DNA from: Nocardia sp. CDC159
GTDB taxonomy: Bacteria > Actinomycetota > Actinomycetes > Mycobacteriales > Mycobacteriaceae
Assembly (NCBI RefSeq): GCF_023740735.1
Contig: NZ_JAMRXH010000015.1
Span: forward strand, 1 to 64,000
Direction of reading: 5' to 3'
Length of the DNA: 64,000 bases
A program made the position numbers and the translations under genes. Within the stretch, counting starts at the first letter, position 1. Each line of letters begins with the position of its first letter. The notes beneath the pieces are model-generated. The model was given only the letters and a program-made list of their open reading frames with translations. It ran no database searches and was not told the origin of the DNA. Positions 49,444-58,019 of the stretch are shown one piece after another.

Positions 49444-50217
49444 ATGAAGTTCCGCAGAGGTACTGCGGTGGGCGCCCTGGTCATCGGCGCTATGACCGTT
49501 GGGTTGGGAACCGCCCACGCCGAACCAGTCGCTCCGGCCAAGGGCGTCAACTACGTGGTCCTTTTGGAGGACGCACAGCAGCCCGCAGCGCCGAAGAAGG
49601 TGGTTACGCGGCTTCAGGGGGGAACGTTCCAGCTGTCCAAGACCGAGATCGCCGCCAAGCCCGGCGAGGAAGCGGTGCAGGTCGACACCGTCGACGTCAA
49701 GGATAGCGACGGGAATACCGTTGTGACACTTCCGCTCACCTATCACATCGCCGGAACCGATGTGCAGGTGAAGCCGGAGCTGAAGAACGATGACAGGGAC
49801 CTCGTTCTGACGCCGGACAAGACTGTCGCCGCCGGCCAGAAGGTGGAAGTCCAGCCGATTCTGAACGACGGCACCCGGTTGGTCGCGAAGGATGTGGCGT
49901 CGCCGATCGAGAACCAGCGGGCGATGAGTGATTTCGCCACCAAGTTCGGCCTCGCCACCGCTGTGGGTGGCTTCGTCGGCACCGCGATCGGTGCGGTCGT
50001 CGGTTGTGTTGTCAGCCTGCCGGTCGGGTGCCTCCCCGGTATCCCGTTCGGTGCTGGTATCGGTGGCATTCTCGGCACCATCGCCGCCGGTGGACCTACA
50101 TTGATTGCTACCGCTGTCGACCTTGCCAACACCATCGGCGCCGCTCCCGGCACCACGCAGTGGACCGATGAGGCCATGGCCCGGCAGCAGGCTGCGCAGA
50201 ACCCGCCGCAGAACTGA
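49444..50217 (+). CDS. Secreted protein with glycine-zipper region
   Basis: A 257-residue exported protein. The signal peptide (FRRGTAVGALVIGAMTVGLG, cleavage after THAEP-like AHA) precedes a beta-rich domain (residues 30-150) and a C-terminal glycine-zipper segment (AVGGFVGTAIGAVVGCVVS and FGAGIGGILGTIAAGG) with two cysteines. Such segments insert in or pack against membranes. The type is frequent in Nocardia; function is unknown. Weak ribosome site, possibly leaderless. Confidence 0.65.
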   Translation: MKFRRGTAVGALVIGAMTVGLGTAHAEPVAPAKGVNYVVLLEDAQQPAAPKKVVTRLQGGTFQLSKTEIAAKPGEEAVQVDTVDVKDSDGNTVVTLPLTYHIAGTDVQVKPELKNDDRDLVLTPDKTVAAGQKVEVQPILNDGTRLVAKDVASPIENQRAMSDFATKFGLATAVGGFVGTAIGAVVGCVVSLPVGCLPGIPFGAGIGGILGTIAAGGPTLIATAVDLANTIGAAPGTTQWTDEAMARQQAAQNPPQN

Positions 50218-50269
50218 GCTTCGGCTTCGAACGGCCCGTACTCGTCAGAGTGCGGGCCGTTTTCGGCTG

Positions 50270-51112
50270 TCAGGCGGGCAATCGCACTGTGCCGCTGAAC
50301 GATACCTCGCCGCGGCGGCGGCCCAGGCGGCCGAACGAGCGCTCGGCGATCTCGAAGGTTCCGTCCTCGCGTACGAGCAGGACTGTGCTGCAGCGGGTTC
50401 CGTGGGTAGCGTCGGCGACGAAGCGGGCCGAGACCGCGCGTTCGCGGCGGCGGGACAGGCCGGTGCTCGGCAACTGGTCGTCCGGGGCGATGGTGCGATC
50501 GGCCAACAGGTCGAAATAGGCGGGGACGTCGGCGGGTTCGGTGCGGATCACCTCGCGCAGCGCGGCCAGTCCGTCGCGGACCTTGGGCCAGGCCGGGGCG
50601 CCGGTATCGGTGCGGATCACGGTGTCGCTGTGGATATCTCCCGAGCCGAGCAGTGCGCCGTTGGACAGGCCGTGCAGGCCCGGCCGCAGCTCGGCCGGGG
50701 TCAGGGTGCTGCGATTGCTGTGCCACCACAGCGATTCGAGATCCGAGCCGACCAGGTTGTAGCCGTTGTAGTTGTCGGGGGCCGCGGCGACCGAGCGGAC
50801 GAACTTCTCCGGGTCCGCGGTATCACGCAGGAAGTCCAGCAGCAGCGCGCCACGCGAACGCACGCCGGTGCGATTCTCGGCCGGACCGCGCACATTGGTG
50901 ACCGTCGCGAATCGGGATGCGGCGGGCAGTAATCCCAGCCAGGTTCCGGGCATGCCGGTTCCATTTCCCAAATCCCGCCCCGCGAGCAGGCCGGGTACCT
51001 CGTCCCACCACCGCATGGGTGCGGTTGGGCGGGTGTAGTACTCGTCCCGATTCGCGGCCACGATCAGCCGATAGTCCGGGTGCGCCCGCCACCCGATCAA
51101 CACCAGACACAT
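50270..51112 (-). CDS. NRDE-family (TANGO2-like) protein
   Basis: A 280-residue member of the NRDE/DUF833 family, named for the motif here as AANRDEYY. The N-terminus MCLVLIGWRAHP with Cys2 is typical; Cys2 may become an N-terminal nucleophile, as in Ntn hydrolases. Related eukaryotic TANGO2 has been linked to heme or lipid handling. No biochemical role is proven. Monocistronic on the minus strand. Confidence 0.82.
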   Translation of the reverse strand: MCLVLIGWRAHPDYRLIVAANRDEYYTRPTAPMRWWDEVPGLLAGRDLGNGTGMPGTWLGLLPAASRFATVTNVRGPAENRTGVRSRGALLLDFLRDTADPEKFVRSVAAAPDNYNGYNLVGSDLESLWWHSNRSTLTPAELRPGLHGLSNGALLGSGDIHSDTVIRTDTGAPAWPKVRDGLAALREVIRTEPADVPAYFDLLADRTIAPDDQLPSTGLSRRRERAVSARFVADATHGTRCSTVLLVREDGTFEIAERSFGRLGRRRGEVSFSGTVRLPA

Positions 51113-51197
51113 GCCAACAGGATGCCCCGGCGAAAAGCATGCCGGGGAAATAAGGGGGGAGCGCGCGGGGAAAGGGCAGTGGGCGTTGGGTTCAGAG

Positions 51198-51270
51198 GCA
51201 GTGGCGTGACGCGGAGGGCAGTGGCGTGACGCGGAGGGCAGTGGCGTGACGCGGAGGGCAGTGGCGCGGC
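51198..51270. repeat. 20-bp tandem repeat, about 3.6 copies
   Basis: The unit GCAGTGGCGTGACGCGGAGG occurs at 51198, 51218 and 51238 without change, then a partial copy (51258-51270). No spacers, so it is not a CRISPR. It lies between the NRDE gene start and the protease terminator. Confidence 0.9.
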
Positions 51271-51292
51271 GGAGGGGCAGTGTAGGGGCATG

Positions 51293-51327
51293 GAAAAGGC
51301 CGACAGCGGGTTGCTGTCGGCCTTTTC
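51293..51327 (-). terminator. Terminator of the S1 protease gene
   Basis: A perfect 15-bp stem (GAAAAGGCCGACAGC / GCTGTCGGCCTTTTC) around a GGGTT loop, ending in four Ts on either strand. It is 13 bp beyond the protease stop at 51340. Confidence 0.85.
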
Positions 51328-51339
51328 GGGGTTAGCGGG

Positions 51340-52686
51340 TCAGTTGGTGCGGACGCGCAGGCCCGGGTTGTCGGAGAGGACGACGTTGACCGGCTGCGCG
51401 AACAGCTGGGGGGCGTCGCCGGTGATGATGCCGAGCATCTCCGGGATGAAGCAGTGCGGGTAGTCGGCGACCGAGGAGGCGCTGGAGATGCCCAGGGCCA
51501 GGGTGCCGGTGACGATCGGGCCACCGCTGTCGCCGGGCAGGGCGCAGATGTTGGCCGAGAAGGCCTGGGTCAGCTCGCGCTCGCCGACCTGCACCGTCTG
51601 GTCGACCGCGTTCACCACGCCGCAGCTGAAGCCGGTACGGGTGCCCGACTTGCAAACCGGGGCGCCGACGACCGGATCGGCCACGCCGGTGATCGCGATG
51701 GGCGCCGCGCCCTGGACCCGAACCAGGTTGTTGGCGAAGCGATCCCGGCTCGGTTCGTTGACCGCGACGACCGAGTAGTCCTGGCTGCCCAGCACCGACT
51801 TCTGGAAGGTGCCCAGCTGATTGCCGAGGTGGTTGCCGGGCAGCAGCTCGAACATGCCGGGGGCGTTCGGAGTACCCGCGGCCGCGAGATTCGGATTGCA
51901 GTGGCCCGCCGTGATGTTCACGACATTGTTGTTGCGATCCAGCCCGTTGAAGCCCGACGAGCAGATCAGCTGCATGCGCCCGGCCACCGAGGCGTAGCCG
52001 TCACCGGCCGCCACCGAACCGCTGCCCTGACCCGCGACCGGCTGCGCCTGCGCGATCTCGTCGGCCTGCTCCGGACCGACCGGCGGGGCAGGCATCACGA
52101 TCACACGGGCGGGGTCGACGAAGCCGGGCATCGGCAGGCCGACCTTGTCGACCCGCACCGCGATGCTGTTGTTCATAGTGTCGATCGCGACGCCGCGCAC
52201 CGACTTGGTCACCGACTCCGGCTGGCCCGTGAGCCACTGCTGGAAGGCGTTCTTCTCGCCGCGCAAAACTGTTTCGCTCTTGGCGACATCCTTGACCTGG
52301 AAGCCCGCGTCCTGCGCGGCCTTGCGGGCCTCGTCCAGGCCCTGCCCTTGGGCCAGTGCGATGACGGCCTTACCGGAGTTGTCCAGCCAGGAACCCGCAT
52401 ACGCCTCCGGGTACTGGCGCTGGGCGGTGGTGGCGAAGGCCGCGACCTTCTGGGCCACATCGGCGCGGCGCAGATACTCCTCCGGGGAGATCTTCAGGTC
52501 ACGCTGCACCGCCGCGATCAGCTCGGCCGGCAGATTCGGCGCCGGGGCGGGCTCCGGTTCCGCGGATGCCGACCCCGCCAGCGGTCCGAGGACCAGTGCG
52601 GCCGCCGACGCGGCGACCGCTGCTTTGCGGAGACGGTTCCGCGGGCTCGATCCCGCGGCGGACAAACGGATGCGTGGCAGGAGCAT
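51340..52686 (-). CDS. Secreted S1-family serine protease (copy 1)
   Basis: A 448-residue preproprotease of the streptogrisin/alpha-lytic type. A signal peptide (to about residue 42) is followed by a propeptide related to the alpha-lytic prodomain (to about 220), then the protease with His in ITAGHC, Asp in GSQDYSVVAV and Ser in LPGDSGGPIV. Cysteine pairs typical of the family are kept. It is likely released extracellularly and matures by self-cleavage. Downstream paralogue of the gene at 52764-54122; the 77-bp gap may be read through. Confidence 0.85.
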   Translation of the reverse strand: MLLPRIRLSAAGSSPRNRLRKAAVAASAAALVLGPLAGSASAEPEPAPAPNLPAELIAAVQRDLKISPEEYLRRADVAQKVAAFATTAQRQYPEAYAGSWLDNSGKAVIALAQGQGLDEARKAAQDAGFQVKDVAKSETVLRGEKNAFQQWLTGQPESVTKSVRGVAIDTMNNSIAVRVDKVGLPMPGFVDPARVIVMPAPPVGPEQADEIAQAQPVAGQGSGSVAAGDGYASVAGRMQLICSSGFNGLDRNNNVVNITAGHCNPNLAAAGTPNAPGMFELLPGNHLGNQLGTFQKSVLGSQDYSVVAVNEPSRDRFANNLVRVQGAAPIAITGVADPVVGAPVCKSGTRTGFSCGVVNAVDQTVQVGERELTQAFSANICALPGDSGGPIVTGTLALGISSASSVADYPHCFIPEMLGIITGDAPQLFAQPVNVVLSDNPGLRVRTN

Positions 52687-52763
52687 GAGGCGACTATATG
52701 GGGTTCGGATGGTTATGCCTACTCGTCTCGGACTTGTCAGGAGAATTCATCTGGCGTTCGGTT

Positions 52764-54122
52764 TCAGCCCACGTTCGCCCGGGTGCGCACGGTGATCCCC
52801 GAGCCGAGACCGCCGCCGGAATTGGCATCGATATCGTCGAGGATGGCCCGAATCGGAATGCCCAGCGAGGCGGTGCCGCCATAGGCCGCGAGGCCGATAT
52901 TGGCCTCGCCGCAGTCCGGTGCGTCGGCCGCGTTGGAGCCGCTGGTGATACCCAGGGCGAGTGTGCCGGACACGATCGCGCCGCCGCTGTCACCGCCCAG
53001 GGTGCAGGCCGAACTCGCGAAGCCGCGCACCGTCTTCGATTCGCCGTCGGCGGTGTAGAGCTGGGTCTCCACCCGGTCGGCGACCACGAAACCGCAAGTG
53101 AACGTGGAGGATTGGCCCGATTTGCAGACCGGCGCGCCGACGATCGGGTCGGCGGTTCCGGTGATGGTCAGCGTGGTGCCGTTGGCGCCGCGCACCGACG
53201 GCTGGTCCATACCCGCCCGCACCGCGCGCTCGTTGAGCTTGATCACCGAGTAGTCCAGGCCGCTGCTGCCGCCGAGCTGGGCGCGCACGAACGAGCCGAC
53301 CTGCGGGCTGGCCTTGAGGTCGTGCACATTGGGCACGTACACGTCGGCCCGCTCGTCGCCCTTGCCGAGGTTCGGATCACAGTGTCCCGCACTGATGTTC
53401 AGCGCGTTGCCCGCCGCGTCGACGCTGTTGAAGCCGAACGAGCACACGTCGACGGCCTTCAGCGACTCGTCCGCGAGCGAGGTCGGCGCGCTGATGTAGG
53501 TGTCGCCGCCCATCGGCCGACGCTCCACCGGGCCGCCGCTGTTCGGGGACAGCACCACCTTGATGTTGGCGATCAGGGTGGGCAGATTCAGCACATGCCC
53601 GGCCGGGGTGTTGGCGACGTTCACCACCAGCTGGCTGTTGAGAAAGTCCACAGTCACCGAATTGATGGCCGAGGAAATCTCCCGGGGTAGGCCGCCGATC
53701 CACTGGCCCAGCTGACTCATCGAATCCTCCAGGCTGTTCGCCGAGATCGGCGCGAGCCGGGTCTGATAGCCGTCGGTGGCGGCGATCCGGGCGGCGTCGA
53801 TCGAGGTGACCGCCATGACCGGCTTGCCATCGGGGCCCAGCCAGGCCCCGGCGAATTCCTCGGGCCGCTCGGCCCGGAACTGACGGGCGTAGTCGCGCAG
53901 CTGCTGCGCCTGGGCGGCGCGATCGAGGTACTCCGCGGGCGTCATCTTCAGATCGCGCGAAATCGCCTGCGCCAGCTCCGGCGGCAGCTGATCGGCCGAC
54001 GGTTGACTCGGGGCGGGGGACGCCTGCGCGGGCGCGGTGAGCAGGGGGCCGAGCAGAACGGTCGAGGCGAATGCGACGGCCGCGGTCTTGACCGTGGCGC
54101 GGCGCGCCGACAACTTGCGCAT
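52764..54122 (-). CDS. Secreted S1-family serine protease (copy 2)
   Basis: A 452-residue paralogue of the neighbouring protease: signal peptide (cleavage near APAQA), prodomain (PPELAQAISRDLKMTPAEYL opens it), then the catalytic domain with His in ISAGHC, Asp in SGLDYSVIKL and Ser in LGGDSGGAIV. Sequence identity to copy 1 is moderate, so the duplication is old and substrates may differ. Confidence 0.85.
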   Translation of the reverse strand: MRKLSARRATVKTAAVAFASTVLLGPLLTAPAQASPAPSQPSADQLPPELAQAISRDLKMTPAEYLDRAAQAQQLRDYARQFRAERPEEFAGAWLGPDGKPVMAVTSIDAARIAATDGYQTRLAPISANSLEDSMSQLGQWIGGLPREISSAINSVTVDFLNSQLVVNVANTPAGHVLNLPTLIANIKVVLSPNSGGPVERRPMGGDTYISAPTSLADESLKAVDVCSFGFNSVDAAGNALNISAGHCDPNLGKGDERADVYVPNVHDLKASPQVGSFVRAQLGGSSGLDYSVIKLNERAVRAGMDQPSVRGANGTTLTITGTADPIVGAPVCKSGQSSTFTCGFVVADRVETQLYTADGESKTVRGFASSACTLGGDSGGAIVSGTLALGITSGSNAADAPDCGEANIGLAAYGGTASLGIPIRAILDDIDANSGGGLGSGITVRTRANVG

Positions 54123-54310
54123 GGAGTCCCTTCGTCAGGCACCGGTGTGCCGGTTGGATCCGTGGGCGTAAAGCCGTTGTGCGGCAACAGCCCTCGTCCA
54201 GCAACGGACCGAGCGTTTCCGGCGAGCATCCGGTAACAACCGGTCAGCGCTTCACTTTAGGGCACAAACGGGCAAAGTTCGCTACGAAATGATCACGGAT
54301 TAAGTGCCAC

Positions 54311-55426
54311 CTACATACCCGGCAGCGTCGGCAGGCCCGGGATAGGGTCCCACGGATTCGGCGGGGTGGTCCGGCGCGGGGGCGTGGTTCGGGTGGGGCG
54401 CGCGGGCGTGCTGGTGGGCGGGGTGGTCGTCGTGGGCGGGGCCTCGGTCGTGGTCGGCGGTGGTGGCGGCGGGGGCGCCTCCGTGGTCTCCGGCGGCGGG
54501 GGCGGCGCCGGTTCGACGGTGGTGGTGATCGGCGGCGTAGTGGTCGTGATGATGACCGGGGGGACGAACGGCGTACTCGTCGGGGCCGGGCGGGTGTTGG
54601 CGTCGGGCAGTGGCGGCACCGGGGTAGTGGCGTGGCCGCGGAACAGCAGCGTCACCCCCAGGCCGCCGAGCAGCAGGCCGATCAGCACGGCCCCCGCGAC
54701 CAGCACCGGGACCCGGCGCAGGGATTTGCGGGGCACGGTATTCGTCGGGGCGGTCGTGGTCTGCTCGACGGCGACGGTCTCGGCGGGCTGGGCCACCGGG
54801 ATCGCCGCGGAATAGGCCTGGACCACCGGTTCGGGGGTCGGGAGAGCGGGCAGGATATCGGTGACGACCAGCGCGTTCTCGGTGTGGGTCGGATCCGGCG
54901 GGGTCGCACCGGCCGGGGTGGCCAGCACGGCCGCGAGGGCGGCGCGGGCGGCGTCGTGGGCGTAACCGCGGTCGCTGCCGTCCTCGGAGCCGGGCAGATC
55001 GGCCTCGCTGACCAGCACCACCGCGCGCAGGCCCAGATAGTCCAGCGCCTCGCGCAGCGCGTTGACCTGCTGTTCGGGCCAGTCGCCGGGGTGGGTGGCA
55101 TAGAACTCGGCGGGACCCTCGAGATGTTCGGCGGCGAGATTGATGAGGCAGAACAGGGCCGTGGCCACCAGATCCTCGGCGCGGTAGGCCTCGCCCTCGT
55201 CGACCGGGATCCCGGCCGGATCGCCGACCGCCTCGAAGAATCCGGTGATCGAGTGGGTATGGCCCGCGGGCGGTTCGCCGCCGAGGGCCGCGTCCCCCTC
55301 GTCCGACATGTGCAGCACCGATTCGCGCACGATGTAGAGAGGTTCGGGGGCGTCCTCGATCCCGCTGGTGAGGATCGCCGCGATGCACTCGTCTCCGGCG
55401 ATCCGTAGGCCCACCCCTGTGGCCAT
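54311..55426 (-). CDS. Half-size actin/Hsp70-fold membrane protein with PT-rich tail
   Basis: A 371-residue protein. The N-terminal 190 residues align with only the first half of the actin-like domain of the protein at 58020-59684 (compare DLVATALFCLINLAAEH, THPGDWPEQQVNALREAL and GLRAVVLVSEAD). The ATP-closing second half is missing. A membrane helix (VPVLVAGAVLIGLLLGGLGV) and a Thr/Pro-rich outer tail follow. It probably cannot bind ATP alone; it could be a sensor or partner of the full-length relative. It lies 58 bp downstream of iniR on the same strand. Confidence 0.6.
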   Translation of the reverse strand: MATGVGLRIAGDECIAAILTSGIEDAPEPLYIVRESVLHMSDEGDAALGGEPPAGHTHSITGFFEAVGDPAGIPVDEGEAYRAEDLVATALFCLINLAAEHLEGPAEFYATHPGDWPEQQVNALREALDYLGLRAVVLVSEADLPGSEDGSDRGYAHDAARAALAAVLATPAGATPPDPTHTENALVVTDILPALPTPEPVVQAYSAAIPVAQPAETVAVEQTTTAPTNTVPRKSLRRVPVLVAGAVLIGLLLGGLGVTLLFRGHATTPVPPLPDANTRPAPTSTPFVPPVIITTTTPPITTTVEPAPPPPPETTEAPPPPPPPTTTEAPPTTTTPPTSTPARPTRTTPPRRTTPPNPWDPIPGLPTLPGM

Positions 55427-55484
55427 CCTCGATACCTCGTTTCGCGTCTCGTGCGCCCCCGTCGGCGTCATCCGCGCCGGACCC

Positions 55485-58010
55485 TTACACGAGCAGCGAA
55501 CCGTGTCCCATGGCGCGGAGCATCGACAATAGCTCCGACCGGGAACCGGCTCCGATGCGACGCCGGATCCGCGCGACATGATGCTCCACTGTCTTCGCCG
55601 AGATGTACAGCCGAGCGCCGATTTCGCGATAGGTCAGTCCGAGCAGCACCAACTCGGCCACCTCGCGTTCCCGCTCGCTGAGCAGGGTGTCGGCGGGTGC
55701 GGCGGAGGTTTCCGGCAGCGGCTGGGGCGTCGCCTCGGTCGTCGGGATCGGGCGCTGCTGCGGACGGGCCTCGGTGCGCACCGAGCGGGCCAGTTTGAGC
55801 AGCGCGGTCGCCGTCGTGGAATCGCCCGCGGCGAGGGCGGCCTCGCTGGCCAGGCGGGCCGCGTCCCAGATCAGGCCGATTCCGGCGAGGCGGCGCACGG
55901 CGGCGGCCACCTCCTCCTGGACGACCTGGCCGCGCAGCACCAGCACCCAGGTGCGCCCGGCGTCGGCCAGCACCGCGGCATGGGCGTCGCCACCGTGCGC
56001 GGCGGCCTTCAGCGCCTGTGCGGGCGGCAGCAGTTCGTCGGGGCGCTCGTGGGCGATCGCGGCCTGGATGGCATACCAGTGGAAGGCATTCGCCCAGGCT
56101 GGCGGATTGGCCAGGCGGCGCAGCAGCTCTCGCGCGGCGTCCACGAGTGCGCTCACCCGGCCCTCGTCCCGCAGCCGGATCGCGGCCAGCCACAGCTCGC
56201 CGATCGGCAGCAGCGCCAGCAGATCCGCGCCGACATCGTCGAACAGCGGATGGGCGGCCTGCCAGGCCAGGGTCAGTGCGGTGTGGTCGCCGCCGCGGCG
56301 GGCCAGGCCGATCGCGACGCCGTGGGCCAGCAGGCGGTCGCGCGGGGATAGGGTCGAAAGATCAAGGGCGGCAATGGTTTTGGCGGCGGCTTGTTCGTCG
56401 CCGCCGAGCATGGCGGTCCAGGCGGCCAGCACCAGCAGGTGCGGGTCGCGATCGGAGCCGCCGCGCAGGGCGTCGGCGGCCCGGCGCGGTTCGCCCATGC
56501 TCAGGCAGAGCAGGGTGGCGATAGCGGTCGCGGTGCAGGGGAGGAAGCGGTCGATGGCGGGGTTGGTGTCGGCGCGGGCGGCCTGGATCAGGGCGGCGGC
56601 CGCGGTCACGGCCGCGGCGCGGGACGGGGATTCGGTGGGGTGCAGGGTTTGTGCGAGTGCCGTGGCGATCAAACCCGCCCGGGCCGTTGCCTCGGTGGGC
56701 GGCCAGTGCGCGGCCGAGGCGGACAGGGCGGCGGCGGCCTCGACCTCGCCAGCCAGGTACTGCACGGTCGCGCCGATCGCCCAGTCCGCGCCGACGCGGT
56801 GCGGACCCAGCCACGAATAGAGTTGGGCGGCACGGGGGGCCAGGCCGCGCCGGGTCCACACGCCCGCGCAGATGCGCACGGCCGCGGCGAGTTCGGCCGG
56901 TGGTGCGCCGGGGCACGAAAGTACTGGTTCGGCCAGTCGCAGTGCGGTTTCGCCGTCGCCGGTGCGGGCGGCGGCCTCGGCCCAGCGCACCGCGACGGCC
57001 TGCCGGTCGGCGCCTGCGGCGGCCGCGGCGGCGTAGTAGCGCACGGCCTCCTCGCCCGCCTTTTCCGCCGTGGCACAGAGGAATTCGGCGAGCTGGGGGT
57101 CGCGCACCCCGGATTCGGCCAGCAGCAGGGCGGTGTTGTCGCGCAGCAGACCGGCATCCAGGCGGGCCCGCAGCAGGCGGCGCTGTACGGCCAGGAAGCG
57201 GCGGTCGCCGACCAGAGTGCGCAGCGGCGCGACCGCGGGGGCGAGCAGCAGATCCGCGTCGGTGATCAGGGCGCTCGCGCGAGCGCGGTCGATGAGGTCC
57301 AGCGCGGTGTCGGGCTCGAGATCCAGTACCTCGGCGAGTTCGCCCGGATCCAGGCCCGTGCCGGTGGTGGCGACCACGAAGACCTCGAGCAGGCGGGGAT
57401 CGGTGCCGTCGAGCAGGGTGCGCGCCCAGGTGGTCACGGCCTCGTCGACCGCGGCGATGCCCGCGTCCAGCCGGGTCGCGCACGCCGCGGTCAGCGCCGC
57501 CACCACGCCGCCGTGGATGCCCGCCGTCTGGCGGTGGATGTGCTGGGCCACCGGGCGGGGCACCATCATCCCCAATTCCCTTGCGAAGGGCGCGATCTCG
57601 GCCACGCCGAGGGCGCGCAGATCGAGCACGCGACCGTGCCGGGAGACGGCGTCGGCCAGTGCGCGCAGGGCCGTGTCGTGCGGGCGGGGGCGGGCCGCGG
57701 CGACGATCGTGCAGCAGCCCGCCTCCACCGCGGCGGTGAGCCTGCCGAGTCGGTCGGCGTCGAGGGTGTGGGCGTCGTCGATGATCAGGGCGGGAGCCGC
57801 GGCGGGGTCGGCGGTATCGATCTCGTCGCAGGAGGTGACGCCGCGGCCGCGCAGGCGCTGCCGGAGGGCGGCGAGGAGCGTGGACTTGCCGGTGCCGGAG
57901 CGGCCGCGGATCAGATAGACCCGCGGCTCGCGGTCCTGGGCGTCCAATTCCCGGAGAATCTCTCGCGCGCCCGGCAGGGATTCGAGCGCGACTGCGTTGG
58001 TGGCGACCAC
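55485..58010 (-). CDS. iniR: IniR-like LuxR-family ATPase regulator
   Basis: An 841-residue LAL-type (large ATP-binding LuxR) regulator. Walker A is GRSGTGKST (residues 36-44), Walker B ALIIDDAHTL (74-83). About 600 helical residues follow, then a C-terminal LuxR helix-turn-helix (LSEREREVAELVLLGLTYRE, then ISAKTVEHHV). Length and position, divergent to iniB and next to etfD in synteny, match M. tuberculosis Rv0339c (IniR), the activator of the iniBAC envelope-stress operon. GTG 58010 starts 9 bp after the Hsp70-like gene, so they form an operon. Confidence 0.82.
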   Translation of the reverse strand: MVATNAVALESLPGAREILRELDAQDREPRVYLIRGRSGTGKSTLLAALRQRLRGRGVTSCDEIDTADPAAAPALIIDDAHTLDADRLGRLTAAVEAGCCTIVAAARPRPHDTALRALADAVSRHGRVLDLRALGVAEIAPFARELGMMVPRPVAQHIHRQTAGIHGGVVAALTAACATRLDAGIAAVDEAVTTWARTLLDGTDPRLLEVFVVATTGTGLDPGELAEVLDLEPDTALDLIDRARASALITDADLLLAPAVAPLRTLVGDRRFLAVQRRLLRARLDAGLLRDNTALLLAESGVRDPQLAEFLCATAEKAGEEAVRYYAAAAAAGADRQAVAVRWAEAAARTGDGETALRLAEPVLSCPGAPPAELAAAVRICAGVWTRRGLAPRAAQLYSWLGPHRVGADWAIGATVQYLAGEVEAAAALSASAAHWPPTEATARAGLIATALAQTLHPTESPSRAAAVTAAAALIQAARADTNPAIDRFLPCTATAIATLLCLSMGEPRRAADALRGGSDRDPHLLVLAAWTAMLGGDEQAAAKTIAALDLSTLSPRDRLLAHGVAIGLARRGGDHTALTLAWQAAHPLFDDVGADLLALLPIGELWLAAIRLRDEGRVSALVDAARELLRRLANPPAWANAFHWYAIQAAIAHERPDELLPPAQALKAAAHGGDAHAAVLADAGRTWVLVLRGQVVQEEVAAAVRRLAGIGLIWDAARLASEAALAAGDSTTATALLKLARSVRTEARPQQRPIPTTEATPQPLPETSAAPADTLLSEREREVAELVLLGLTYREIGARLYISAKTVEHHVARIRRRIGAGSRSELLSMLRAMGHGSLLV

Positions 58011-58019
58011 GTTTCGACC

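Noticed and set aside
51198..51270. CRISPR array
   Set aside because: Repeats are directly abutting without spacers, and no cas gene is present in the window.
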